A DNA stretch of 64,000 nucleotides from Chitinophaga cymbidii (lineage in GTDB: Bacteria > Bacteroidota > Bacteroidia > Chitinophagales > Chitinophagaceae), in NCBI RefSeq assembly GCF_007992715.1, contig NZ_BKAU01000005.1:62001-126000 (forward strand). Reading direction: 5' to 3'. Each line of letters opens with the position of its first letter. Position 1 is the first letter of the stretch. The notes under the pieces were generated by a model. That model did not search any database and was not told the DNA's origin. It saw only the letters and a list, made by a program, of their open reading frames with translations. Made by a program: the position numbers and the translations under genes. Below are positions 54,873 through 62,495 of the stretch, in pieces.

Positions 54873-55850
54873 ATGAAGATGCGGGCATTGCAACTGAAAG
54901 GGCTAAACGAATTGGTAATGACGGAGCTGCCGGTGCCGGAACCAAAGCATGATGAAGTGCTGGTCCGCACAGCGGCAGCTACCATCTGCACATCGGATTT
55001 GCATGATATCCGCTACAATCCCTTTGGCATCAAATATCCGCGCACCCTCGGGCATGAAGGCGCCGGTGTGGTCGCCAAAGCAGGCGCGGACGTTAAACAT
55101 TTGGCTCCCGGCATGCGGGTGGCTGCCCACCCCGTAGTGCCCTGCGGGAAGTGTGAAGAATGCAGGCGGGGATATGAGCATCTGTGTTCCACTATGGGGC
55201 ACCTCGGGCTGGACAGGGACGGCTGCTTCGCGGAATATTTTGTGCAGCGCGCGGACCGTGTGGTGGCCTTGCCGGATCATCTTTCATTACCGCTGGGCGC
55301 GCTGTTGGAACCCGTGGCCGTGTGTTTGCAGGCCGTTGCCAGGGCAGGGGATATCAAAGGCCGCAGGGTGCTCATCGCGGGCGATGGTCCCTTCGGCAAC
55401 ATGATCGCCCGGCTGGCGGTAAAGGCGGGCGCAGGCTCCGTGGTGGTTTCCGGCCGTTCTCCTTTCCGGCTGGGCAGGATACCCAACGTGGAGATCATGC
55501 AGGACGTTCCCGCGAAGTCCGTTGACATTGCGATACTGGCCGTCAGCGCCCCCGAAGCCGTGCAAGCCTGCATAAAAGCATTACGCCCGCGTGGCAGGCT
55601 GGTGATCTTCAGCAATGTACCAGCACCGCTTCCGCTCGATTTCTTCACGCTGCACGTCAGCGAATTGGAGATCGTGGGCGCCTGCAACGACGAAAACAGG
55701 ATAGAGGCATCACTGGAATGCCTGAACGATACAACACTGGCACTGGAAGAGCTGATCACGCACCGCCTGCCGTTCGAAAACTGGGAGGAAGCGTTCTCCC
55801 TCGCGCGGGACGGCCACGACAAAGCGCTGAAAGTAGCCATGACATTTTAA
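54873..55850 (+). CDS. Zinc-dependent medium-chain dehydrogenase
   Basis: 325 residues from ATG at 54873 (MKMRALQLKGLNELVMTELPV); the open frame extends further upstream but overlaps the amidohydrolase gene without a good start. Catalytic-zinc residues are in CTSDLHD, GHEGAGVV and LLEPVAV; the structural-zinc loop is CGKCEECRRGYEHLC with the canonical spacing of four cysteines. The nucleotide-binding motif is AGDGPFGNM. The family includes sorbitol, threonine and sugar dehydrogenases. Here it probably oxidises the imported sugar to its lactone with NAD(P)+. It lies 34 bases after the amidohydrolase gene and 11 before the dehydratase gene. Confidence 0.88.
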   Translation: MKMRALQLKGLNELVMTELPVPEPKHDEVLVRTAAATICTSDLHDIRYNPFGIKYPRTLGHEGAGVVAKAGADVKHLAPGMRVAAHPVVPCGKCEECRRGYEHLCSTMGHLGLDRDGCFAEYFVQRADRVVALPDHLSLPLGALLEPVAVCLQAVARAGDIKGRRVLIAGDGPFGNMIARLAVKAGAGSVVVSGRSPFRLGRIPNVEIMQDVPAKSVDIAILAVSAPEAVQACIKALRPRGRLVIFSNVPAPLPLDFFTLHVSELEIVGACNDENRIEASLECLNDTTLALEELITHRLPFENWEEAFSLARDGHDKALKVAMTF

Positions 55851-55861
55851 TTGATAGACGT

Positions 55862-57013
55862 ATGAAGATTACCAATGTAGAAGCATTTATTCTCCAGTCC
55901 CCTTTCGAGATCACGTTGCCTGAAAACAGCGATGAAGCAAGAGGCGTAAAACATTGCCTGCTGATAAAGGTCAGCACCGATGAAGGGATCACCGGCTGGT
56001 CTGATGTGGAAACCTCTCCGCATGCGGGCGAAGCTGCCGTGAATGCGCCGGAAAGCGGGGCCGGGATGTTCGAGGGGCTGCGCGCGCTGGCGGTGGGAGA
56101 AGATCCTTTTGATGTGGAACGCTTGTGGGACAAGATATACCGCGGAACGATCTATTTCGGCAGAAGAGGCGTGGCCATGCAGGTGCTCTCCGGTTTTGAT
56201 ATCGCCTGTCATGATATCATCGGGAAAGCGGTCGGGCGGCCTCTATACAAGCTGCTCGGCGGCGCGCGGCGGGACAAGGTGCGGGCCTATGCCTCCACGC
56301 TTTTCCGTTCCTCGCCGGACGCCATGAAGCAGGCCTGCGAGTTTTACCTGAAGCGTGGCTTTACCGCGGTGAAGTTCGGCTGGGGCGTATTCGGACAGGA
56401 TTTTAAACGCGATGTAAAACTGGTGGCCGCGGCGAGGGAAGCGCTCGGGCCGGATGTTGAACTGATGATCGATCCGGGGTGGATGGTAGACCGCAGCGCT
56501 TATGACGCGATTGAACTATGCAAGGCGCTGGAGCCTTACAATATATTCTGGCTGGAAGATTTCCTGCATCCGGAAAATTACGACGGCTATGCGCGGGTAA
56601 AAGCAGCAGGCGTGCGAACGAGGCTCGCGGCGGGAGAACAGGAGGCTACGGGCTGGGGGTTCCGTGAGTTGATACAGCGCGGCCGCATTGATGTGGCGCA
56701 GCCCGACCTTTCCCGCTGCGGAGGCTTCACGCAGGCGAGGAAAATAATGTGGGAAGCGGAATGCGCCGGCATTGATGTTTGTCCCCATGCATGGCTGACG
56801 GACCTGCTGACCGCAGCAAGCCTCCACGTGAACGCCGTACTGCCGCGCTCGCTTTTCCTGGAATACAACGTCAGCGATAATCCCATGCTGCGCGAGATCA
56901 TTGAAAATCCCGTGCAGATGGACAAAAACGGATACATCCCCGTTCCGCAAGGCCCCGGCCTCGGCATCGGGATCAACGAAGACGCCGTTAAAAGATTTTG
57001 TGTTAACCTTTAA
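55862..57013 (+). CDS. Enolase-superfamily (mandelate racemase type) sugar-acid dehydratase
   Basis: 383 residues from ATG at 55862 (MKITNVEAFILQSPFE), right after the dehydrogenase stop. Mg ligands are Asp204 (LMIDPGW), Glu232 (FWLEDF) and Glu259 (AAGEQEA); the base is His309 (CPHAW). The lysine position on the third strand reads VKFGWG with Lys171 but no second lysine, so it is not a typical KxK muconate-type enzyme. MR-subgroup members with this layout dehydrate sugar acids to 2-keto-3-deoxy acids. Position between dehydrogenase, lactonase and aldolase genes supports that role. The exact sugar acid is unknown. Confidence 0.85.
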   Translation: MKITNVEAFILQSPFEITLPENSDEARGVKHCLLIKVSTDEGITGWSDVETSPHAGEAAVNAPESGAGMFEGLRALAVGEDPFDVERLWDKIYRGTIYFGRRGVAMQVLSGFDIACHDIIGKAVGRPLYKLLGGARRDKVRAYASTLFRSSPDAMKQACEFYLKRGFTAVKFGWGVFGQDFKRDVKLVAAAREALGPDVELMIDPGWMVDRSAYDAIELCKALEPYNIFWLEDFLHPENYDGYARVKAAGVRTRLAAGEQEATGWGFRELIQRGRIDVAQPDLSRCGGFTQARKIMWEAECAGIDVCPHAWLTDLLTAASLHVNAVLPRSLFLEYNVSDNPMLREIIENPVQMDKNGYIPVPQGPGLGIGINEDAVKRFCVNL

Positions 57014-57022
57014 TAAACCGAC

Positions 57023-57784
57023 ATGAAAACGATCCTTGCGCAAGACCTGCTGCCGGATGAAGCGGCCCTCTGGTGGCTCGGGCAGGCCGGTTATGTCATC
57101 CGGTCCGCCGGGCTGACCGTCGTCATCGACGCCTATCTTTCCGATGCGGTCGGCAGAGGCTCCCCGGAGTTTTCCCGGCAGTATCCCCCGCCAATGGCGG
57201 CGGACGATCTGGAAGCGGACATTTACATCATCACCCACGATCATCTCGATCACCTCGATCCTGAAACGATCTCATCTTTCCGCAAAAAGGAAGATACCCG
57301 CTTCATCGCTCCCCGGCTGGCCGCGCAAAAGCTGCCCGCGCTGGGCGTTCCCGCAGAACAGACCATCGTGCTGAATGCCGGGGAAACATGGCGCGCCGAA
57401 GGCATTGAAGTAACGGGTGTATTCGCGCTGCCCACAGGGGCCGATGTGCTGGATACCACCGGCTACCGCATCACGTTCACAAACGGAAGAAGCGTGTACC
57501 ACACCAGCGACACCCAGTTCCATCCCATTGTGCTGGCCGCCGCGCCAAAGTCGCCGGAAGTAATGCTGGTGCCGATCAATGGTAAATGGAACAACCCCGG
57601 TCCCGAACAGGCCGCGGAATTCGCCCGGTCGGTGCAGCCAAAATTTGTACTGCCCAATCATTACGACATGATGGCGCTGAACGCGGAAAACCCCGCCGTG
57701 TTCAAATGGTTCTGCGAACAGCAGGGAATGGGAAGCTGTTGCGTGATCGCGGAGCCCATGCAATCCTTCATATGGTCATCCTGA
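57023..57784 (+). CDS. UlaG-like metallo-beta-lactamase-fold lactonase
   Basis: 253 residues, no signal peptide. The metal motif is THDHLDHLD, giving His72-x-His74-x-Asp76-His77, preceded by WWLGQAGYVIRSAGLTVVIDAYLS, the start typical of UlaG-like proteins. Later ligands lie in YHTSDTQFH and LPNHYDM. UlaG opens L-ascorbate 6-phosphate lactone; relatives hydrolyse other sugar lactones. Together with the amidohydrolase this operon may hold two lactonases, or this protein may act on a different intermediate. It lies 9 bases after the dehydratase gene. Confidence 0.78.
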   Translation: MKTILAQDLLPDEAALWWLGQAGYVIRSAGLTVVIDAYLSDAVGRGSPEFSRQYPPPMAADDLEADIYIITHDHLDHLDPETISSFRKKEDTRFIAPRLAAQKLPALGVPAEQTIVLNAGETWRAEGIEVTGVFALPTGADVLDTTGYRITFTNGRSVYHTSDTQFHPIVLAAAPKSPEVMLVPINGKWNNPGPEQAAEFARSVQPKFVLPNHYDMMALNAENPAVFKWFCEQQGMGSCCVIAEPMQSFIWSS

Positions 57785-57841
57785 TTTAACATCGATATAA
57801 AAACGTAAAAAACATTCGTAACCGAACAAAAATATACTGAC

Positions 57842-58522
57842 ATGGAATTCAAGCAAAAGCTGCTCACCGACGATGAAAAATTCAAATGGATAAAAGAAAA
57901 CCTGTACGTGCCGATCGTATGTGATGTGCTGGACGCGCTCGGCTACCGGAACCAGGCCATGCACCAGCGGCTGCGGCCGCTCGATCCCGAGAACAGCATC
58001 ATGGTCGGTCGTGCCAGAACGCTTCGCTGGATGGAAACGGATTATATTGAAGATGATCCCTACAACATGGAGATCGAAGCAGTGGATTCACTGAAGAAAG
58101 GCGATGTAGTAGTGCACTCCACGGATTTCGCCGGCACCAATGCGCCCTGGGGCGAGCTGATGAGCACTATCGCCAAACGAAATGGCGCAGTAGGTTGTAT
58201 TTGCGACAGCATGATAAGGGATTGCAGGAAGATCGTGGAAATGAAGTTCCCCGTATTTTACGGCGGCATACGGCCGCTGGACAGCCTTGGCAGAGGAAGG
58301 GTGATGGCTTATGATGTGCCTGTCCGTTGCGGTGATGTGGTGGTGAAGCCCGGAGAGCTGATCTTTACGGACTTCGATGGCATCGTAGTGGTGCCGCGGG
58401 AAGTGGAAGACAAAGTGCTGGACATCGCACTGGAAAAAGTCATGAAGGAAGACCAGTCGAGGAACGACCTGCTGAAGGGCGATTCGCTGAGAGCCGTGTA
58501 TGACCGTTATGGAGTACTTTAA
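57842..58522 (+). CDS. RraA-like family aldolase
   Basis: 226 residues. The conserved block GELMSTIAKRNGAVGCICDSMIRD carries the Gly-Asp...Arg-Asp pattern of the RraA/4-hydroxy-4-methyl-2-oxoglutarate aldolase family; GDVVVKPGELIFTDFDGIVVVP follows, as in these trimeric magnesium enzymes. True RraA regulators lack operon links to sugar genes, so here a pyruvate aldolase acting on a 2-keto-3-deoxy sugar acid is the more likely function. An alternative is that it handles a side product. The gap of 57 bases before it is the longest inside the second half of the operon. Confidence 0.8.
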   Translation: MEFKQKLLTDDEKFKWIKENLYVPIVCDVLDALGYRNQAMHQRLRPLDPENSIMVGRARTLRWMETDYIEDDPYNMEIEAVDSLKKGDVVVHSTDFAGTNAPWGELMSTIAKRNGAVGCICDSMIRDCRKIVEMKFPVFYGGIRPLDSLGRGRVMAYDVPVRCGDVVVKPGELIFTDFDGIVVVPREVEDKVLDIALEKVMKEDQSRNDLLKGDSLRAVYDRYGVL

Positions 58523-58534
58523 CCGATCTGAATA

Positions 58535-59242
58535 ATGAATATACTTTGTGTTGCAGCCCACCCGGATGATATAGAGATCCTCTGCGCGGGTACGCTGATC
58601 CGCTACGTCAACGAAGGCCACCAGGTAACGATGGCCGTTTTCACCAGCGGGAACATGGGTGATGCCGTGATCGACCCGGAAAAGCTGGGCAGGATCAGGG
58701 AAGAAGAAAGCCGCGCCGCCGCCGCGCTGATCGGGGCAAAGCTGATCTGGGGCAATGTGATGGACGAACACGTTTTCCCTGACAGGGAACAACGGCGCCT
58801 GATGATCGACATCCTGCGCGAAGCAGATCCCGATATCATCTTTACCCATTCTCCCAGCGATTATCACCCGGACCACCGGTATGTAGGCCAGCTGGTCTTC
58901 GATGCCTATTTCCAGAAAGGCTTGCCGCATATTCCCGACCAGCGGCTGCCCGCCTGCCGCTTCGGGCATGCGCAGGTGTATTTCATGGATAATCTCGGCG
59001 GCATTGGTTTTCAGCCGACGGAGTATGTGGACATATCCGCTGTTTTTGAAACGAAGAAGAAAATGCTCGCCTGTCATAAAAGCCAGTTCGAAGCCATGCA
59101 GCAACTCGCGTCCACCGATCTGTTCGAGATGATAGAAGTGCAGGCACGTTTCAGGGGAATGGCCGCCGGCTGCCGGTATGCCGAAGGATTTACCCGGCTC
59201 GACGCTTTTCAGCGCGGGCTCACGAAGCGCGTGCTGCCATGA
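58535..59242 (+). CDS. PIG-L/LmbE-family zinc deacetylase
   Basis: 235 residues, no signal peptide. The family motif is AAHPDDIEILCAGTLIRY near the N-terminus, followed by HSPSDYHPDHRYVGQLV, whose histidine and aspartate complete the zinc site. Members remove N-acetyl groups from sugars such as GlcNAc-inositol or diacetylchitobiose. In this operon it may deacetylate a substituted sugar released from the glycan, which would make the substrate an N-acetylated uronate or amino sugar. It overlaps the next gene by four bases (ATGA). Confidence 0.85.
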   Translation: MNILCVAAHPDDIEILCAGTLIRYVNEGHQVTMAVFTSGNMGDAVIDPEKLGRIREEESRAAAALIGAKLIWGNVMDEHVFPDREQRRLMIDILREADPDIIFTHSPSDYHPDHRYVGQLVFDAYFQKGLPHIPDQRLPACRFGHAQVYFMDNLGGIGFQPTEYVDISAVFETKKKMLACHKSQFEAMQQLASTDLFEMIEVQARFRGMAAGCRYAEGFTRLDAFQRGLTKRVLP

Positions 59243-60066
59243 ATATCAGCGCTGTGAGATGGAACGGATGGGATGCCGTTCGGTGCAGTACGGATACCTG
59301 TGAGCTGATCGCCGGTATCTCCGCCGGGCCGAGGATTTTGTCGCTCCGTTACCGCGGTGGTGATAACCTGCTGTATGTGGATGATAAAGATTTCAGAGTA
59401 GGGGACTGGCGTATTTACGGTGGCCACCGCTTCACTACGGCGCCGGAAAATGATGCCAGTTATTTTCCCGATAACGCGCCCTGCAAAGTGACTATCAGCG
59501 ATGCGGCGTTGAAGATCACCGCCCCGCAGCGGCCTGACGGCATCCGGCTGTCATTGATCATCACAGCAGGTGAGGAAGGATTTGATATCGAACATGTGCT
59601 GGCGTATCATGGTGCGGAAGTCTGGGAGGGTGCGTTGTGGGCTATCACCTGTGTGCCGCGTTCCGCACTTTTGGAGGCCGGCCGTTTGGCGCATAGTTCA
59701 TTGTTGGCGCAGGACGCCTGCATAGCAGAAGCTGTTCATTTCTGGCCAGGCACCGATCCCGGGAACTGGGAATTTACTGGTGGCCGGGTGAACATAAAGG
59801 CCGGGGATTTCCGCGCCAAAGCCGGTTGGTACATGGAACATCCGGAACTCTCAGCGATACAGCCGGCGGGTGCATTATCCATTAAAAGCCCCGCTGCACC
59901 GCCCGCAGATGTGCATGTGGACAATGGCTGCAATGTAGAAGTTTTTGTTTGTGCGGATTTTACAGAACTGGAAACATTAAGCTGCAAGCTGTCCGTTCAG
60001 CCCGGCGCATCGGCCCGGCATTACCAGCAATGGCGGTTGTCCTCTTCACCCGCCGCCAATCATTAA
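59239..60066 (+). CDS. DUF4380-like (aldose-epimerase-fold) protein
   Basis: 275 residues, no signal peptide. The start NISAVRWNGWDAVRCSTDTCELIAGISAGPRILSL and the block IYGGHRFTTAPEN resemble DUF4380 proteins, which have the galactose-mutarotase-like supersandwich fold. His in GGHR is at the position of a sugar-contacting residue in that fold. A mutarotase or sugar-binding role is inference; the typical catalytic His/Glu pair of aldose 1-epimerases is not certain. It overlaps the deacetylase gene by four bases and precedes the symporter gene by 14 bases. Confidence 0.55.
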   Translation: MNISAVRWNGWDAVRCSTDTCELIAGISAGPRILSLRYRGGDNLLYVDDKDFRVGDWRIYGGHRFTTAPENDASYFPDNAPCKVTISDAALKITAPQRPDGIRLSLIITAGEEGFDIEHVLAYHGAEVWEGALWAITCVPRSALLEAGRLAHSSLLAQDACIAEAVHFWPGTDPGNWEFTGGRVNIKAGDFRAKAGWYMEHPELSAIQPAGALSIKSPAAPPADVHVDNGCNVEVFVCADFTELETLSCKLSVQPGASARHYQQWRLSSSPAANH

Positions 60067-60080
60067 ATCAAGGAACATCT

Positions 60081-61685
60081 ATGGAGAAATTTCATCTTTC
60101 ACTGGCCGATATATTGATCGTTGTTGTAGAAACTTTGCTGGTAGTCGTTATCGGCCTGATAGCCGCCAAAAAGATAAAACGGACGACGGAAGGATATTTC
60201 CTGGCGGCGGGCAATATGCCCTGGTACCTTATCGGTGCCGCCTTTGTAGCCACAAGTGTTTCCAGCGAACAGATCGTAGGTACGATGGGCGCCACTTACA
60301 AAGGCGGGCTGGCTATTGCGAACTGGGAATGGTGGGCTTTGCCGACCTATCTACTCATGATGATATTTTTCATTCCGATGTATTTGCGCAACAGGATCGT
60401 CACTGTCCCGGAGCTGCTGAACCGCCGCTTTGGCCCCCTTTGCGGCGCCATCTACAGCATCGTGATCCTTATCGGGTATATTTTTGTGTTCCTGCCACCG
60501 GTGATATATGGCGGCAGCGTTACGATCAGTGAATTGACGGGATGGGATATCCGGTATGTGATGGCCGGCATTGTGCTGCTTACCGCCAGCTACACATTGC
60601 TCGGAGGGTTGAGTTCCGTGATGTGGACCGATGCGATTCAATGCCTGATGCTGATCGTGGGCGGTGTGCTGTTCTTTTTTGTGGCGCTTGACAAGATACC
60701 TGGTGGCTGGGGCGCGATGGTGGCCGCTTCTCCGGAACGTTTCCATCTGTACATGCCGCCTTCCAGCCAGGAAGCGCCGTTCGCCGGTTTGATCCTGGCG
60801 TCTTTCGGCGTATTCCTGTTTTACCAGTCATCCAACCAGGTAATGATACAACGGGTGCTTTCCGCGCGCAGCACATGGGATGGCATGATGGGGATCATCT
60901 TTTCCGGATTTATTAACCTGATCAGGCCGCTGGTGACCTGCCTGCTTGGCCTCATCGTTTATCACTGGCTGGACGTGATGAAGCAGGGCCCTTCCCTGTT
61001 GCCGGACCAGCAGGATAAGACCTTCCCGCTCGCGCTGGAACTGTTTGCGCCCTCCGGATTGAAGGGCGTTATCCTGGCCGGATTTTTCGCTGCGGTGATG
61101 TCTTCGATCAGCGCACTGGCCAATTCTATCGCCACGATCTTTTCGCTGGATGTATACAAACGTTTCTGGAGAAAGCGCGCGGGCGACCGTGAGCTGATCA
61201 TCACCGGCCAGATGTCCGGCGGCATGGCGCTGTTCATCGGAACATTGATAGCGCCGCTGGTGGCGGACGTAGGGTTGTTCAAATATTTTCAGACCGGTGT
61301 TACCTACATGGCCACCCCATTTATTGCCGTGTTGCTGATGGGTCTGCTGTGGAAAAGAACGACCTACGCCGGCGCTATTGCAGGGCTCATTGGCGGCGTA
61401 TTGATCCAGCTCGGGCTTGCACTGTTGTTCTACATGCTGCACATCGAATTGAACTGGCTGTACGTGGGCGCCATTGCGGAAGCGCTTACCATACTGCTCA
61501 TTGCGGTAGTATCACTCATGACGCCTGCCCCGCCGGCCGCACAGGCTGAACCGTTCCTGTGGAAGCTGGCCTGGATCAGATCACTGAATGATGATGACAA
61601 GGACCGGCCATGGTTCCGGAAGATCAAGTTCTGGTTGCTGATCTATGCGCTGGCCTGGTGTTATATATACTGGCGGTTCTGGTAG
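60081..61685 (+). CDS. Sodium:solute symporter (SSS) family transporter
   Basis: 534 residues from ATG at 60081 (MEKFHLSLADILIVVVETLLVVVIG); the open frame extends upstream only across the neighbouring gene. About 13-14 membrane helices. The SSS pattern is clear: GYFLAAGNMPWYLIGAAFVATSVSSEQIVGTMG begins helix 2, then WALPTYLLMMIFFIPMYLRN, and LAGFFAAVMSSISALANSIATIFSLDVYKRFW begins the family core of helix 8. It carries a sugar or sugar acid across the inner membrane with sodium. It closes the operon that began with SusC at 45030, linking outer-membrane to inner-membrane uptake. Confidence 0.93.
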   Translation: MEKFHLSLADILIVVVETLLVVVIGLIAAKKIKRTTEGYFLAAGNMPWYLIGAAFVATSVSSEQIVGTMGATYKGGLAIANWEWWALPTYLLMMIFFIPMYLRNRIVTVPELLNRRFGPLCGAIYSIVILIGYIFVFLPPVIYGGSVTISELTGWDIRYVMAGIVLLTASYTLLGGLSSVMWTDAIQCLMLIVGGVLFFFVALDKIPGGWGAMVAASPERFHLYMPPSSQEAPFAGLILASFGVFLFYQSSNQVMIQRVLSARSTWDGMMGIIFSGFINLIRPLVTCLLGLIVYHWLDVMKQGPSLLPDQQDKTFPLALELFAPSGLKGVILAGFFAAVMSSISALANSIATIFSLDVYKRFWRKRAGDRELIITGQMSGGMALFIGTLIAPLVADVGLFKYFQTGVTYMATPFIAVLLMGLLWKRTTYAGAIAGLIGGVLIQLGLALLFYMLHIELNWLYVGAIAEALTILLIAVVSLMTPAPPAAQAEPFLWKLAWIRSLNDDDKDRPWFRKIKFWLLIYALAWCYIYWRFW

Positions 61686-61866
61686 ACTATTTTTTTACCT
61701 TTATTGCAGCAGGTAGTGTGGTAGCTAAAGTGCGTATTAATAATGGTGACGATGCTCCTGTATGAAAATAAACAATTCTTCCGTAAGTGTTTGTTTCATC
61801 AAAATATAGCTGAAGTATGTTCATAGATAACGTGAATTAGCTATGGGTTATCAAACAATCTAAAGA

Positions 61867-62139
61867 TTAATCAATCCTGTTTTTAAATGCGCCGATTATT
61901 TTATCCAGGAAAGAGGCGTTTTTCTTATACGCTTTTCTCGTTGTAAAAAGCGGCAGGCCATCTTTTTCTCTATAACTGGATTGAACAAAATCACCTGATG
62001 ATAAAACAATCCGGATAACATTTTCCTGCTTGATGGCAGTTTCTGATGCAATTTCTATAAGCGTTTTCCAATAGTTATCAGAAGACTTGTCAAAGGCCCT
62101 GACGATAATATCTTTTTCTTGTTCCATTACAGCGTTCAT
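61867..62139 (-). CDS. Small hypothetical protein, likely conserved in Bacteroidota
   Basis: 90 residues from ATG at 62139 (MNAVMEQEKDIIVRAFDKSS); Met5 at 62127 is an alternative. The open frame reaches 62289 but that extension has poor protein character. The product is helical, with IEIASETAIKQENVIRIVLSSGDFVQSS looking like a helix-turn-helix or winged-helix segment, and a basic end. I do not recognise a family. It sits alone on the minus strand in AT-rich DNA between the symporter gene and the GH116-like gene. Confidence 0.6.
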   Translation of the reverse strand: MNAVMEQEKDIIVRAFDKSSDNYWKTLIEIASETAIKQENVIRIVLSSGDFVQSSYREKDGLPLFTTRKAYKKNASFLDKIIGAFKNRID

Positions 62140-62367
62140 AACAGTTAAATTTATAGTAACGAAAGTACCGAAAATTTCTGAATCTGTTTTTTGGTTTGAG
62201 TGCTGATGATTTGCAAAATAACATTTCATGAAAGACAATTTATCAATGCGCGACGAAAGCAGGAGGAACGGCAAAAATTGTTTAGTCAATATTCTTTAAT
62301 AAGAGAAACCTCCGCTCTCCAAAAAAATATTTGGTTGCTAGCACTAAATATTATACTTTCATTTTCT

Positions 62368-62388
62368 GAAGCGGAAGCTTCCTTTTTT
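62368..62388 (+). terminator. Rho-independent terminator-like hairpin
   Basis: GAAGC-GGAA-GCTTC (a five-pair stem with a GNRA-type loop) is followed by C and six Ts. On the plus strand it would stop read-through from the symporter operon before the GH116-like gene. Confidence 0.45.
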
Positions 62389-62431
62389 AATCTCTTTTTG
62401 CTTAAACGATTAAGCGTTATGTAAAGCACTT

Positions 62432-62466
62432 CCGCCGAAAACGGCGGGGAAGGAGGGCTTTTGCCC
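62432..62466 (+). promoter_or_regulatory. Two tandem short hairpins upstream of the GH116-like gene
   Basis: CCGCCG-AAAA-CGGCGG at 62432-62447 and GGGC-TTTT-GCCC at 62455-62466 lie 8 bases apart and end 29 bases before the ATG at 62496. They are GC-rich islands in AT-rich DNA and may shape the mRNA leader or mark a transcription stop. No function can be assigned. Confidence 0.35.
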
Positions 62467-62495
62467 ATACAACTACTTATAAATTCCATACACTC

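Larger units (their letters stand above)
62140..62495. other. 356-base AT-rich intergenic stretch
   Basis: No convincing gene. It holds the hairpin with a T tract at 62368-62388 and two small GC hairpins at 62432-62466. Open frames on both strands (for example 62286-62489 on minus) look like chance. The left part may hold the promoter of the small gene at 61867-62139, but I see no clear -7 box. Confidence 0.5.

Noticed and set aside
57842..58522. RraA-like gene as a true RNase E regulator
   Set aside because: The gene is embedded in a sugar catabolic operon, and the family is known to contain aldolases with the same active-site block.
62200..62489. Short frames on both strands ahead of the GH116-like gene
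   Set aside because: Poor composition (runs of Phe, Leu, Ser) in AT-rich DNA, no start signals and they overlap hairpins.
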